From Streptosporangium sp. NBC_01755 (GTDB lineage: Bacteria; Actinomycetota; Actinomycetes; Streptosporangiales; Streptosporangiaceae): a stretch of DNA of 64,000 nucleotides. Below, one piece after another: positions 45,320 to 54,219 of this stretch. The translations under genes were made by a program, and so were the position numbers. Where the stretch lies: positions 7,006,001 to 7,070,000 of the forward strand of contig NZ_CP109131.1 in assembly GCF_035917995.1 (NCBI RefSeq), given 5' to 3'. A model generated the notes under the pieces. That model was not told the origin of the DNA and made no database searches. It saw only the letters and a list, made by a program, of their open reading frames with translations. Every line of letters starts with the position of its first letter. Position 1 is the first letter of the stretch.

Positions 45320-45810
45320 GAGGAAGGTCTGGAAGTTCGGGTCCTTGTCCAGGTCCGGTGACTCCGGCGAGGCCTTGGTGGTCGGCACGTTGCGCAGTGC
45401 GTTGGAGAGCGTGACCAGCGCCGAGGTGTCGGTGGTCAGTACTTGACCAGCTCCCAGGCGGCCTGCGGGTTCTTGGCGCCCTTGGGCACACCGATCACGG
45501 TGCCCGCGGTGAAGCCGCTGCCGTACAGGTCGGGCTTGGCGTCGGAGACCGGGAGCGGCGCGGTGCCGTAGTCGAGGCCCTTGGCCTCATTGGCGATCAT
45601 GGCGTTGCGCCACTCGCCGTCCAGGACCATGGCGATCTTGCCCTTGTGGAACGGGTGATCGGCCGACCATTCCTGGCCCAGGCTCTTGCGGAACTTCTCC
45701 AGCTTGTCGTAGCCGTACCAGTCGACGAGCTCCTTCTGCCAGCGCAGCAGTTCCTTCCACGCCGGGTCGGAGCCGACCGCCGAGGTGCCGTCTGGGGGGT
45801 GGGGGTATAC
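45320..45810 (-). pseudogene. Sugar ABC solute-binding protein, truncated and frameshifted
   Basis: A minus-strand frame reads AWKELLRWQKELVDWYGYDK, FHKGKIAMVLDGEWRNAMI and SGFTAGTVIGVPKGAKNPQA, typical of the C-terminal lobe of extracellular sugar-binding lipoproteins. At 45436 the frame hits a TGA inside what should be VKYLTTDTSALVTL; restoring one base continues the reading to PDLDKDPNFQTFL. The signal peptide and N-terminal lobe are absent; sequence just upstream is the end of the ROK gene. Past FQTFL the residues WMSPWLL resemble the start of a first permease, which hints at successive deletions. Confidence 0.8.
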
Positions 45811-45817
45811 GAGAGGG

Positions 45818-47014
45818 TCAGGAGGGGACTGTGGAGCCGAAGACCTCGTCGCGCACGGTGGCGAGGGCCAGGTCGAGCGCGCCGGCGAGGACGGGATTGC
45901 CCTCGACGGTCGACAGCAGCAGCGGCGGCCGGGGGATGGTCAGCGCGTGGAGCTCGTGCTCGACGAGCTCGCGCAGGGTGTCGCCGCCCGCGAGCAGGGT
46001 CCCGCCGGTCAGCACGATGATCTCGGGGTCGACGACCGAGATGATCGAGGCCAGCCCGACGGCCAGCCGGGAGGCGATGTCGCGCAGCCCGGCACGGGCG
46101 TCGTCGGCACGCCTGCCGGTGGAAGCGGCGGCCCGCACGGCGTTCAGCACCGCCTGCGCGGGGGCGCTGCCACGCACGCCGTACGACCGGAGGATCTTGA
46201 GCACCGCGGGGCCACCGGTCAGCGCCTGGTAGCCGTGGTTGGCGTAGCGGCCGGTGTCCCCGGCGGTCGGCGCGCCGGGGGTGGGCATGTAGCCGATCTC
46301 GCCGGCGCCGCCGGTGGCGCCCCGGTGCAGCCGGCCGCCGAGGACCAGCGCCGCGCCCAGGCCCTCGTCGACCCAGAGCAGCACGAAGTCCCGGTGGCCC
46401 CGGCCCACGCCGTGCGCCTGCTCGGCTTGGGCGACGAGGTTGACGTTGTTCTCTATCGAGACCGGTATGCCCAGCCCTTCGCCGAGGGTGCGGACCAGAT
46501 CGGGGATGTGCCAGCCGGGCATGTCCTTGCTGGTGGCGTAGGCCAGCCTGCCGGTGCCCGGGTCGATCGCGCCCTGCACACCGATGACCGCGCACCGCGG
46601 CGTCGCCGGGGGGCCCGCACCCTTCAGCGCGGCGGCGACCCGCTCCACCGCGTCGCCGCCGGAGCGGCCTGGAGTGGGCAGGTGGTGCTCGCCGACCACG
46701 GTGCCGGTGATGTCGGCGACCCTGACGTCGATGCCCGCGCGTGTGACGTCCAGCGCGGCGGCGTACGCGGCGGCCGGGTTGAGCCGGTAGACCTCGGCGG
46801 TGCGGCCGGGCAGTCCCTCGCGGATGCCGTCGAGCACGACCAGGTCCGCCTCCTGCAGGCGGATGAGGAGCTGCGAGGCGGTGGGCTTGGACAGGCCGGT
46901 GAGGGCGCCGATCTCCGGGCGGGTCAGCGGACCGCGCTCCAGCAGGGCCTGCAGGGCGGCGCGGTCGTTGATCGCGCGTAGCAGGCTGGGGGTGCCCGGC
47001 GTCGGCTGTTTCAC
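45818..47014 (-). CDS. ROK family transcriptional regulator
   Basis: A 398-residue NagC/XylR-type repressor. Residues about 10-75 form a winged helix (LTRPEIGALTGLSKPTASQLLIRLQ), followed by a sugar-kinase-like effector domain with IGVQGAIDPGTG, VSIENNVNLVAQAE, VLLWVDEGLGAALVLGG and GATGGAGEIGYM. The usual ROK zinc cysteines (CxCGxxGC) are absent; the site reads GDTGRYANHGYQ. It precedes the decayed ABC genes, GH4 and kinase on the same strand, and should govern them and itself through the palindrome just upstream. Confidence 0.9.
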   Translation of the reverse strand: MKQPTPGTPSLLRAINDRAALQALLERGPLTRPEIGALTGLSKPTASQLLIRLQEADLVVLDGIREGLPGRTAEVYRLNPAAAYAAALDVTRAGIDVRVADITGTVVGEHHLPTPGRSGGDAVERVAAALKGAGPPATPRCAVIGVQGAIDPGTGRLAYATSKDMPGWHIPDLVRTLGEGLGIPVSIENNVNLVAQAEQAHGVGRGHRDFVLLWVDEGLGAALVLGGRLHRGATGGAGEIGYMPTPGAPTAGDTGRYANHGYQALTGGPAVLKILRSYGVRGSAPAQAVLNAVRAAASTGRRADDARAGLRDIASRLAVGLASIISVVDPEIIVLTGGTLLAGGDTLRELVEHELHALTIPRPPLLLSTVEGNPVLAGALDLALATVRDEVFGSTVPS

Positions 47015-47051
47015 TGGCCCTCCGCGTGCGTCCTCGCGTTCACTGATGAAG

Positions 47052-47078
47052 CGAAGTTAGGAAGCTTTCCTAACTTCG
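47052..47078. promoter_or_regulatory. ROK operator-like palindrome
   Basis: Perfect 12-bp arms CGAAGTTAGGAA and TTCCTAACTTCG separated by GCT, about 38 bases upstream of the ROK start. It matches the known ROK pattern of TTAGGAA half-sites, and is a likely autoregulatory operator. Confidence 0.75.
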
Positions 47079-47229
47079 AGTGAATGTAAGGAGCCCGGCG
47101 GATCCTCGTCAAGCAGGCAGGGGGTGCCGCAATCAAGCTGTGATGGCGCAGAGGGCGGGTAAACTTCTCAACGGACCTGCTAGGGTGATGGTTTGTCATA
47201 ACAACTAGCGCAATGGTCCGGAGTATCCC

Positions 47230-49536
47230 ATTACTAGCAACGATAATGGAGCGACGGCAACCCGTCAAATCGAGCTGGCCAAGGAGCAGGAGTACGTCTC
47301 AGGTCTCTACGCGCGGCTCGATCTGCTGCGCGAGCGCACCCAGCGGCAGCTGGACGGCGTCCTCGCGCAGGGAGGGAGCGGCGGCACGCACCAGAACCGC
47401 TCCGAGCGCGACACCTTCGCCGGGATGTACGCCGAGCGTCTGGGCCGTCTGTGGGCTGTCGAGAACGGCCTGTGCTTCGGCAGACTCGACAACGCCGACG
47501 ACACCTCCCTCTACATCGGCCGCATCGGCATGGCCGACGACGACCAGCGTCGGCTGCTGATCGACTGGCGTGCCCCGGTCGCCCAGCCCTTCTACGGTGC
47601 CACCCCCGCGGTCTCGATGGGCGTCACCCGCCGCCGCCACCTGCAGACCAAGGGCCGCAGGGTGATCGGGATCGACGACGACCTCCTGGACCTCGACAAC
47701 CTCACGGACGAGGACGTGGCCACCCTCAACGGGGAGGCCGCCCTGCTGGCCTCCCTGGCCGCCCGGCGCACCGGACGGATGCGCGACATCGTGGCCACCA
47801 TCCAGTCGGAGCAGGACCGCATCATCCGCTCGGACCTGGGCGGGGTGCTGGTCGTGCAGGGCGGTCCCGGCACGGGAAAGACCGTGGTCGCGCTGCACCG
47901 CGCCGCCTACCTGCTCTACACCCACCGGGAGAAGCTGGCCCGCAGGGGTGTGCTCATACTCGGGCCGAACCTGACGTTCCTGCGCTACATCGAGCAGGTG
48001 CTGCCCTCCCTGGGGGAGACCGACGTGCTGTTGTCGACGGTCTCCGAGCTTTACCCGGGGGTCGTCCCCGGGCGCAGGGAGCGTCCCGAGGTGGCGGGGC
48101 TCAAGGGTGACTCCCGGATGGGCCAGGTCATCGCACGGGCCGTGCGCGAGCGGCAGCGGGTGCCGCGTAAGCCGATCGAGATCCGCCTCGACCGCTACAC
48201 CCTCAGGCTGGAGGGCAACGTCCTGGAGGCCGCGCGGAGCAGGGCGGCCCGCTCCAAGCGGGCGCACAACGAGGCCCGCTCGATCTTCGTCCGCCACCTG
48301 CTCAACGCGCTCGCCCGCCAGGCCGCCAGGCAGCTGGGCAAGGGGATGATCGACGACGACGAGCTGGCCGACATCCGCGAGGACCTCCGTACCGAGCGCC
48401 CCGTCAAGGCGGCCCTGAACCGCCTGTGGCCCTACGTCACGCCACAGCAGCTCCTGATCGGGCTGTTCACCTCCCGCGAGCGCCTCGACCACGCCGCCGC
48501 CGAGTTCGGCGAGGCCGAGCGGGAGCTGATGCTGCGCGAGCCGCCCCGCAAGGGGGAGAACTGGTGGGCCGAGTCCGACGTGCCGCTCCTGGACGAGGCC
48601 GCCGAACTGCTCGGCGACATCGACCCCGCGGTGCTGCGGGCCGGAGCCTGGATGGCCGAGGAGGAGCAGGCCGCGCAGCGCGCCGCCGCGCTCGACGAGC
48701 GGCAGCACCAGCTCGCCTACGCCAAGGAGGTCCTGGAGCTGACCGGGCTGTCCGACATCATGGACGCCGAGAGGTTCGCCGCTCGCCACCTCGGCGACGA
48801 CGTCTTCCTGACCACCGCCGAGCGCGCCGCGGCCGACCGCGGCTGGGCATTCGGCCATGTCATCGTCGACGAGGCGCAGGAGCTGTCGCCGATGGACTGG
48901 CGAATGCTGATGCGACGCTGCCCGACGCGGTCGATGACGATCGTCGGCGACCTGGCCCAGACCGGATCCTCGGCCGGGGCGCGCTCCTGGGGCCGGGTCC
49001 TCGACCCCTACGTGGCCGGGCGCTGGCGCGAGGAGACCCTCAGCGTCAACTACCGCACCCCGGCGGAGCTGATGGCCGTGGCCGCCGACGTGCTCACCCT
49101 GGTCGATCCGGCGCTGAGCGCCCCGGCCTCGGTCAGGGAGACCGGGGCGCACCCGTGGGCGGTCTCCCCGACGGCCTCCCTCGGAGACGTCGTCAAGGCC
49201 GAGGTCGTCGAGGGTGGGCGACTTGTCGTGATCGTCCCCGAGTCGCGCGCGCGGGAGTTCGGAGAGGCGGTGGTCCGTTCCGTCGACGGCGCGGTCGCCG
49301 GTCCGGGGGCCGCGGCCCTGGACGCACAGGTGGCGGTGCTGACCGTCGCCGAGGCCAAGGGGCTGGAGTTCGACGCGGTCATCGTGGTCGAACCGGAGTC
49401 GATCCTGGGCGAGTCCCCGCGCGGGGCCAGCGACCTTTACGTGGCGTTGACCCGCGCGACCCAGCGGCTTGGCGTCGTGCACGACGGTCCGCTTCCCGAT
49501 GCCCTCGCTCGACTTGAGAGACATCGGATCACATGA
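47230..49536 (+). CDS. helD: HelD/HelR RNA polymerase-recycling ATPase
   Basis: About 768 residues of a UvrD-like superfamily 1 protein that frees stalled or rifamycin-bound RNA polymerase. The N-terminal coiled arm reads IELAKEQEYVSGLYARLDLL; Walker A is VQGGPGTGKTVVALHRAAYL; Walker B is HVIVDEAQELSPMDW; late motifs are TLSVNYRTPAEL and ASDLYVALTRATQRLGVV. The homologous reading begins upstream of any ATG, GTG or TTG in this frame. The best-placed codon is ATT at 47230, six bases after GGAG, which would give TSNDNGATATRQ as N-terminus. An in-frame ATG at 47425 would cut the arm. No rifamycin-associated element is visible upstream. Confidence 0.88.
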   Translation: MTSNDNGATATRQIELAKEQEYVSGLYARLDLLRERTQRQLDGVLAQGGSGGTHQNRSERDTFAGMYAERLGRLWAVENGLCFGRLDNADDTSLYIGRIGMADDDQRRLLIDWRAPVAQPFYGATPAVSMGVTRRRHLQTKGRRVIGIDDDLLDLDNLTDEDVATLNGEAALLASLAARRTGRMRDIVATIQSEQDRIIRSDLGGVLVVQGGPGTGKTVVALHRAAYLLYTHREKLARRGVLILGPNLTFLRYIEQVLPSLGETDVLLSTVSELYPGVVPGRRERPEVAGLKGDSRMGQVIARAVRERQRVPRKPIEIRLDRYTLRLEGNVLEAARSRAARSKRAHNEARSIFVRHLLNALARQAARQLGKGMIDDDELADIREDLRTERPVKAALNRLWPYVTPQQLLIGLFTSRERLDHAAAEFGEAERELMLREPPRKGENWWAESDVPLLDEAAELLGDIDPAVLRAGAWMAEEEQAAQRAAALDERQHQLAYAKEVLELTGLSDIMDAERFAARHLGDDVFLTTAERAAADRGWAFGHVIVDEAQELSPMDWRMLMRRCPTRSMTIVGDLAQTGSSAGARSWGRVLDPYVAGRWREETLSVNYRTPAELMAVAADVLTLVDPALSAPASVRETGAHPWAVSPTASLGDVVKAEVVEGGRLVVIVPESRAREFGEAVVRSVDGAVAGPGAAALDAQVAVLTVAEAKGLEFDAVIVVEPESILGESPRGASDLYVALTRATQRLGVVHDGPLPDALARLERHRIT

Positions 49537-50117
49537 GACCATTGGCGGCTCTCGTCGATCATGTCCCAGCTGCGAAAACTTGATGTTTCCGCTGTTAGTG
49601 ACACGGTTGACATCTGCGCTGGGCTCGGTAGTTTGCTGCCCAGTCCAGCACGGGACTGGCCGGTCGGCCGCCTTTCGACATCGCCGTTTCCTGCGCCCGT
49701 GACGGGGGTGACCCCGTCCGTTCAGCCAGACGCAGGGCCGGCAGTCCGTCGAGGCGGGGCACTCCTTCCGGGCGGGGGGTTGGACCCAGGAGGGGTCCGG
49801 GCACCCAGTAGACAACGGCAATCCGCGCTCGCCGCCGACGGGACGGAACCGGTCCGAAGGGTTGCCCGGGCTCTCTTCCCGCTCCCGTGCGAGCGCCGCA
49901 AGCGTCGGGGCGGTCCGGGGTGTCGAAAGGACACCCCGGACCGCCCCGTTGCCGTGACCGGGGCCGCTCTGGTGGTTTTGCTGGTTTCAGGGCTCTTTGC
50001 TGAGCTTCTGGAGAATATGTCAGGGAACTTTTTGGGGGCGTGCCCACTGGGCGGTAGCGTTCGGGCTAGGAGGACCGGGCGTCGCCGGCCCGTACGACAT
50101 GGCAAGGAGCCCCGCCC
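49537..50117. other. Non-coding gap between helD and lnt
   Basis: No frame in this 580-base stretch shows a family motif. The plus-strand frame from 49561 has strongly biased Arg/Pro/Ala content and looks spurious. The one clear element is the long hairpin at 49906-49948. The lnt leader follows with AAGGAG at 50104. Confidence 0.5.
49906..49948. terminator. Long perfect hairpin
   Basis: A 19-bp perfect stem beginning CGGGGCGGTCCGGGGTGTC with loop GAAAG. It is over 360 bases past the helD stop and has no T tract, so it is unusually far for a helD terminator. It could end an unseen transcript or be a structured RNA element. Confidence 0.45.
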
Positions 50118-51803
50118 GTGGTGCAGGAGAAGACGGCCGCCCCGGTGCCGGAGGTGTCCGTGACGGACGGCTCGTCCAGTGAGACGGCCCCGCCTCCCCC
50201 CTCCCGCCTGGAACTGCCCGCCCGCGTCGCGGGTGCGGTGATCGGCGGCCTGCTGATGTTCCTCGCCTTCCCACCGCTCGGGCTCTGGTTCCTCGCGCCG
50301 CTCGGCATGGCCTCGGCGATCCTGGCGGTGCACGGCACCCGCCCGCGCCGTGGCGCGTGGCTGGGCCTCCTGGCCGGGCTCGCCCTGCTGCTGCCCGGCC
50401 TGCACTGGGTGAGCCCGATCGGCATCGATGCCTGGCTGGGGCTGGTCGCCATGGAGAGCGCCTTCTACGCCGCCTGGGGTGCCGGGGCCGCCCTGGTGGC
50501 CAGGCTGCGCCTGTGGCCGCTGTGGGGCGCCGCGCTCTGGGTGGCGGCCGAGTGGGCCAGGGGCCGGTTCCCCTTCGGCGGGTTCCCCTGGGCGCGGGTG
50601 GCCTTCAGCCAGGGTGAGTCGTTCTTCACCCCGTACGCGGCACTCGGCGGGGCACCGCTGGTGAGCTTCGCGGTGGCCCTGTGCGGCGGCCTGCTCGCCT
50701 CGGCTGTGTCGCGGTCGTTTCCGGCTCGGCTCGCGTCCCGGGCCCCGCGCACGTCTTCGACCCCGGCCGGGTCCCGGGTCCCGCGCTGGGGACGGGCCGT
50801 CGCGTGGCCGCTCGCCGGAGCGCTGGCCGTGCCGGCCGGGGCCCTGGCCGTCCCCCGGTACGGCGACGAGGGCAGGAACGTGATCGTCGGCGTCATCCAG
50901 GGCAACGTCCCCGGCCGGGGCATGCACCCGCTGGGCGACGAGCCGGCCGTGGTGCTCGGCAACCACACCCGGATGCTCCACCAGATGGCGCGGGACGTCA
51001 GGGAGGGCAGGACTCCCCGGCCCGACCTGGTCGTGCTGCCGGAGAACTCCACGGACATCGACCCGCTGCGCAGTGAGTTCGCCAGGAACGAGATCGACGC
51101 GGCGGTCAAGGACGTCGGGGTACCCGTCCTGGTCGGCGCGGTGGTCGGGATCGGGAAGGACAAGCGGGCGACCCGCAGCCTGGTCTGGGACCCGGTCACC
51201 GGGCCAGGCGCCCACTACGACAAGCAGCAACTGGTCCCCTTCGGGGAGTACACCCCGCTCAAGGACCTCGTGCTGACCCTGTTCGAACGCGCGTCACTGG
51301 TCGGCAAGCAGTCGGTGCCGGGCACCCGCGACGGCGACCTCCGGCTGGGACCGGTGACCATCGGCGCGATCAACTGCTACGAGGTGGCCTTCGACGGCAT
51401 CGTGGGCGACACCGCCAGGACGGGCGCCTCGCCGCTGGTGGTGCAGACCAACAACGCCACGTACGCGCTGACCAACCTGCCGCCGCAGCAGCTCGCCATG
51501 TCCCAGCTGCGGGCCGTGGAGCACAATCGGGCGGTGATCACTTCCGCAATTACTGGTATATCGGCATACGTGACCCCCAGCGGCTCGATCGCCTGGCGCA
51601 CCGGGGAACTGGTGCCCGCCATGAACGTCCTGACCGTCCCGGTCAGGACCGCGCAAACCATCGCCACACGCGTGGGCGCGCTGCCCGAATGGGCCTTGAT
51701 ACTTGTGGGTGCGGGCGCGCTGGCCGCCGCCTGGCGGCGCCGGACGCATGGCGTGGGGCACCCCGTGATCCGGAAAGGCGATCAGCAGGTGGGAGACGCG
51801 TGA
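50118..51803 (+). CDS. lnt: Apolipoprotein N-acyltransferase
   Basis: A 561-residue membrane enzyme that adds a third acyl chain to lipoproteins. Residues about 35-260 hold six to eight hydrophobic helices; the C-terminal half is a nitrilase domain with the catalytic triad visible as Glu in VVLPENSTD (about 309), Lys in [13 protein letters not shown] (about 369) and Cys in [10 protein letters not shown] (about 420). GTG start with AAGGAG eight bases before it. The downstream ppm gene overlaps its stop; in mycobacteria the two are fused as Ppm1. Lipoproteins in this window (19427, 21724) are possible clients. Confidence 0.95.
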   Translation: MVQEKTAAPVPEVSVTDGSSSETAPPPPSRLELPARVAGAVIGGLLMFLAFPPLGLWFLAPLGMASAILAVHGTRPRRGAWLGLLAGLALLLPGLHWVSPIGIDAWLGLVAMESAFYAAWGAGAALVARLRLWPLWGAALWVAAEWARGRFPFGGFPWARVAFSQGESFFTPYAALGGAPLVSFAVALCGGLLASAVSRSFPARLASRAPRTSSTPAGSRVPRWGRAVAWPLAGALAVPAGALAVPRYGDEGRNVIVGVIQGNVPGRGMHPLGDEPAVVLGNHTRMLHQMARDVREGRTPRPDLVVLPENSTDIDPLRSEFARNEIDAAVKDVGVPVLVGAVVGIGKDKRATRSLVWDPVTGPGAHYDKQQLVPFGEYTPLKDLVLTLFERASLVGKQSVPGTRDGDLRLGPVTIGAINCYEVAFDGIVGDTARTGASPLVVQTNNATYALTNLPPQQLAMSQLRAVEHNRAVITSAITGISAYVTPSGSIAWRTGELVPAMNVLTVPVRTAQTIATRVGALPEWALILVGAGALAAAWRRRTHGVGHPVIRKGDQQVGDA

Positions 51804-52555
51804 TGGAGCGGATGCTTGGTCGGGTGCTCGTCATCGTCCCGACGTACAACGAGCGGGAGAACCTGCCGGTGATCACCCGGCGGTTGCGCGAGACCGTGCC
51901 CGAGGCGCACCTCCTGGTCGTCGACGACGACAGCCCCGACGGCACGGGGGCGGTCGCCGACAAGCTGGTGGCCGACGACGCCCACGTCCACGTGCTGCAC
52001 CGGCCAGGAGGCAAGCAGGGCCTGGGTGCGGCCTACATCGCGGGTTTCCGCTGGGGTCTGGGGGAGGGCTTCGGCATCCTCGTGGAGATGGACGCCGACG
52101 GCTCCCACCGGCCGGAGGAACTGCCCAAGCTGCTGGACATGCTGGTCGACGGGGCCGACCTGGCGATCGGCTCCCGGTGGGTGCCCGGTGGCAAGGTCGT
52201 CAACTGGCCGGCCTCGCGGGAGCTCCTGTCGCGCGGCGCCAACCTCTACACCCGGTTCATGCTCGGCCTTCCGGTCCGCGACGCCACCGCGGGGTTCCGT
52301 GCCTACCGTGCCGCCACCCTGGAGAAGATCGGCCTGGACGACGTCGAGTCGCAGGGCTACTGCTTCCAGGTGGACCTGACCCTGCGCACGGTCCGCAACG
52401 GGCTGCGCGTCACCGAGGTGCCGATCACCTTCGTGGATCGCACCATCGGGGCCAGCAAGATGGGCCGCGGCGTCGTGGTCGAAGCCTTCTGGCGGGTCGC
52501 CGCCTGGGGTGTCATGGGCCTGCCCGCGCGGCTGCGCCGCCGCCGTGGTCGCTGA
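51803..52555 (+). CDS. ppm: Polyprenol-phosphate mannose synthase
   Basis: A 250-residue GT2 glycosyltransferase that moves mannose from GDP-mannose to polyprenyl phosphate for lipomannan synthesis and protein O-mannosylation. [35 protein letters not shown] (metal-binding DAD) and [10 protein letters not shown] are DPM1 signatures. No membrane anchor is present; the protein depends on Lnt for membrane placement in the fused form. The ATG overlaps the lnt stop (TGATG), showing translational coupling. Confidence 0.93.
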   Translation: MERMLGRVLVIVPTYNERENLPVITRRLRETVPEAHLLVVDDDSPDGTGAVADKLVADDAHVHVLHRPGGKQGLGAAYIAGFRWGLGEGFGILVEMDADGSHRPEELPKLLDMLVDGADLAIGSRWVPGGKVVNWPASRELLSRGANLYTRFMLGLPVRDATAGFRAYRAATLEKIGLDDVESQGYCFQVDLTLRTVRNGLRVTEVPITFVDRTIGASKMGRGVVVEAFWRVAAWGVMGLPARLRRRRGR

Positions 52556-52685
52556 CCTCCGGGGTACGGCGAGAGCGTGCTCCCGAGACTCCGCCGAGGA
52601 CGCGTCCACGCTGAGCGAACGTGGAACGCGCGGCCGCTCCGCGGCGTTGTCATGTCATACGGCTGTCGCATGAGTTGAGGCAAAG

Positions 52686-53258
52686 ATGCGCTTTCTGCTG
52701 GTCCTGACCTTCCTTGTAGTGCCGGTCCTTGAGATGTTGGTGCTCATTCAGGTCGGTCAGGTCATCGGTGGCTGGCCGACGCTGGCCCTCCTGCTCGCCG
52801 GCGGCCTGCTCGGTTCCTGGATCGTGCGCCGCGAGGGCCGCCGGGCCTGGCGTAACCTCCAGAGCGCGCTGCAGACCGGGCGGATGCCCGACCGCGAGCT
52901 CGCCGGCGGCGGCCTGATCATTGTGGGTGGCACGTTGCTGCTCATCCCCGGATTCCTCTCCGACGTGCTGGGTGTCCTGTGCCTGCTGCCCTTCACCCGG
53001 CCGATGGTCCGCAGGCTCGGAGCCTGGTTCTTCGCCCGCCGGGTCCGCACCGTCATGGCCAGGAACGCGGCGGGCACCGGGCTCGGTTCGCCGTTCGGCG
53101 GCGACGGCTCGCCCTTCGACGTGTTGCGCGACGCCGGGAGGTCGCCCGGCTCGGGTCCGGTGCTGCACGGGGAGGTCATCCGTGACGAGCCGGCCGCCCC
53201 CGGTGGTGCCGGAGCCCCTGACGGTGCCGTCGGCCCCCGAGGCCTCACCGATCGCTGA
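52686..53258 (+). CDS. FxsA family membrane protein
   Basis: A 190-residue protein with three hydrophobic segments in the first 110 residues: LLVLTFLVVPVLEMLVLI, WPTLALLLAGGLLGSWIVRR and LIIVGGTLLLIPGFLSDVLG. RNLQSALQTGRMPDRELAGG is the FxsA loop. The C-terminal 75 residues are soluble and poorly conserved. In E. coli FxsA eases exclusion of phage T7; its cellular role in actinobacteria is not known. Confidence 0.88.
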   Translation: MRFLLVLTFLVVPVLEMLVLIQVGQVIGGWPTLALLLAGGLLGSWIVRREGRRAWRNLQSALQTGRMPDRELAGGGLIIVGGTLLLIPGFLSDVLGVLCLLPFTRPMVRRLGAWFFARRVRTVMARNAAGTGLGSPFGGDGSPFDVLRDAGRSPGSGPVLHGEVIRDEPAAPGGAGAPDGAVGPRGLTDR

Positions 53259-53303
53259 ACGCGGCCAGACGGCGCGGAGACGGAGCGAGGGAGAGGGACT
53301 GTT

Positions 53304-53804
53304 ATGACCGCGTTCGCGGAGGGAACCGGCCTGGCCACGGTCAGGTCCGTTCCCTGGGACGACGACGCGGCCGTGGCGCTGCGCCAGGCCATGACCGAGG
53401 AGATGCACGCTCGCTACGCCGATCTGCTCGCCGCCACCCCCGACCTGCTGCCCCGGGGCATGGACGTCGAGCCCGAGACCGTCGCCTACACCGGGATCGC
53501 GTACTCGGCGGAGGGCCTTCCCGTCGGGCACGTGGCGCTGCGCAGACTCGGCGAAGAGCTGGAGCTCAAGCGGATGTTCGTGGCACCCTCGCACCGGGGC
53601 ACCCACGTGGCGCGCGCCCTGCTGGCCGCGGCCGAGGACGCGGCCCGCGCGCTGGGCGCGCCCCGGATCGTCCTGCAGACCGGCGACCGCCAGCCGGACG
53701 CGGTGAGGCTGTACGAGAGGGAGGGCTACGCCCCTGTCCCGATCTTTCCTCCGTACGAGCGGCTCGCGGGCTCCCACTGCTTCGAGAAGCCTCTGTCAGC
53801 TTGA
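53304..53804 (+). CDS. GNAT acetyltransferase
   Basis: A 166-residue single-domain N-acetyltransferase. The acetyl-CoA loop is FVAPSHRGTHVARALLAAAE, followed by IVLQTGDRQPDAVRLYEREGY. The ATG is preceded by GAGAGGGA. It follows fxsA on the same strand. The element remnant begins directly after its stop and may have replaced its terminator. The substrate is unknown. Confidence 0.9.
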   Translation: MTAFAEGTGLATVRSVPWDDDAAVALRQAMTEEMHARYADLLAATPDLLPRGMDVEPETVAYTGIAYSAEGLPVGHVALRRLGEELELKRMFVAPSHRGTHVARALLAAAEDAARALGAPRIVLQTGDRQPDAVRLYEREGYAPVPIFPPYERLAGSHCFEKPLSA

Positions 53805-53832
53805 TCCGCCCTGTTCCTGAATTTCCCAACGG

Positions 53833-54142
53833 AGTCCTGAAGGCCCGAGGTTCCTCGCAAGCACTGCACTCCTGGGCTTTCCACCAGCTCGGGGCCTTCC
53901 TTGAGTACAAAGCGCGGCGGGCGGGCGTCCCGCTGGTGCGCGTTGATCCGGCCTGCACCAGTCAGGAATGCGCCGACTGCCACCACATCGAGAAGAACAA
54001 CCGGGTCAACCAGGCCCTCTTCGTCTGCCGGAACTGCGGGGTCGTTGCCCACGCCGACCGGAATGCCTCCCGCAACATCGCCGCACGCGGCGAGGCTGCG
54101 TGGATTGCGGGGCGTGAGTCACGCGTCCCAGCCACCCCATAG
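53833..54142 (+). pseudogene. TnpB (IS200/IS605-type) C-terminal fragment
   Basis: About 100 codons: LHSWAFHQLGAFLEYKARRA, PLVRVDPACTSQECADCHHI, FVCRNCGVVAHADRNASRNI and a short tail ending in VPATP. This contains the four-cysteine zinc knuckle (CADC and CRNC) and the third RuvC aspartate in HADRNASRN. The N-terminal wedge/REC region and first two RuvC acidic motifs are gone, so it cannot be a working nuclease. Its frame starts just after the GNAT stop, with no ribosome site. Confidence 0.88.
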
Positions 54143-54219
54143 GTGGTCTGGACGGAGGAGGCCACACCACAGCCAGTGGTGCCCTACCTCCAAGCCCGGT
54201 CCTTTAGGGCCGGGTCAAG
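54143..54219 (+). mobile_element. Right end of the TnpB element with guide-RNA-type hairpin
   Basis: After the tnpB stop, the sequence AAGCCCGGTCCTTTAGGGCC with hairpin CCCGG...CCGGG and a terminal GGGTCAAG matches the right-end style of TnpB elements, whose 3' RNA serves as omega-RNA scaffold. TCAAG ends the remnant and forms the stop of the convergent enzyme gene. The left end is not seen and was presumably lost with the 5' part of tnpB. Confidence 0.7.

Noticed and set aside
49561-50163. 200-codon plus-strand frame before lnt
   Set aside because: Composition is arginine/proline-rich without motif and it spans the long hairpin; it also overlaps the lnt start.
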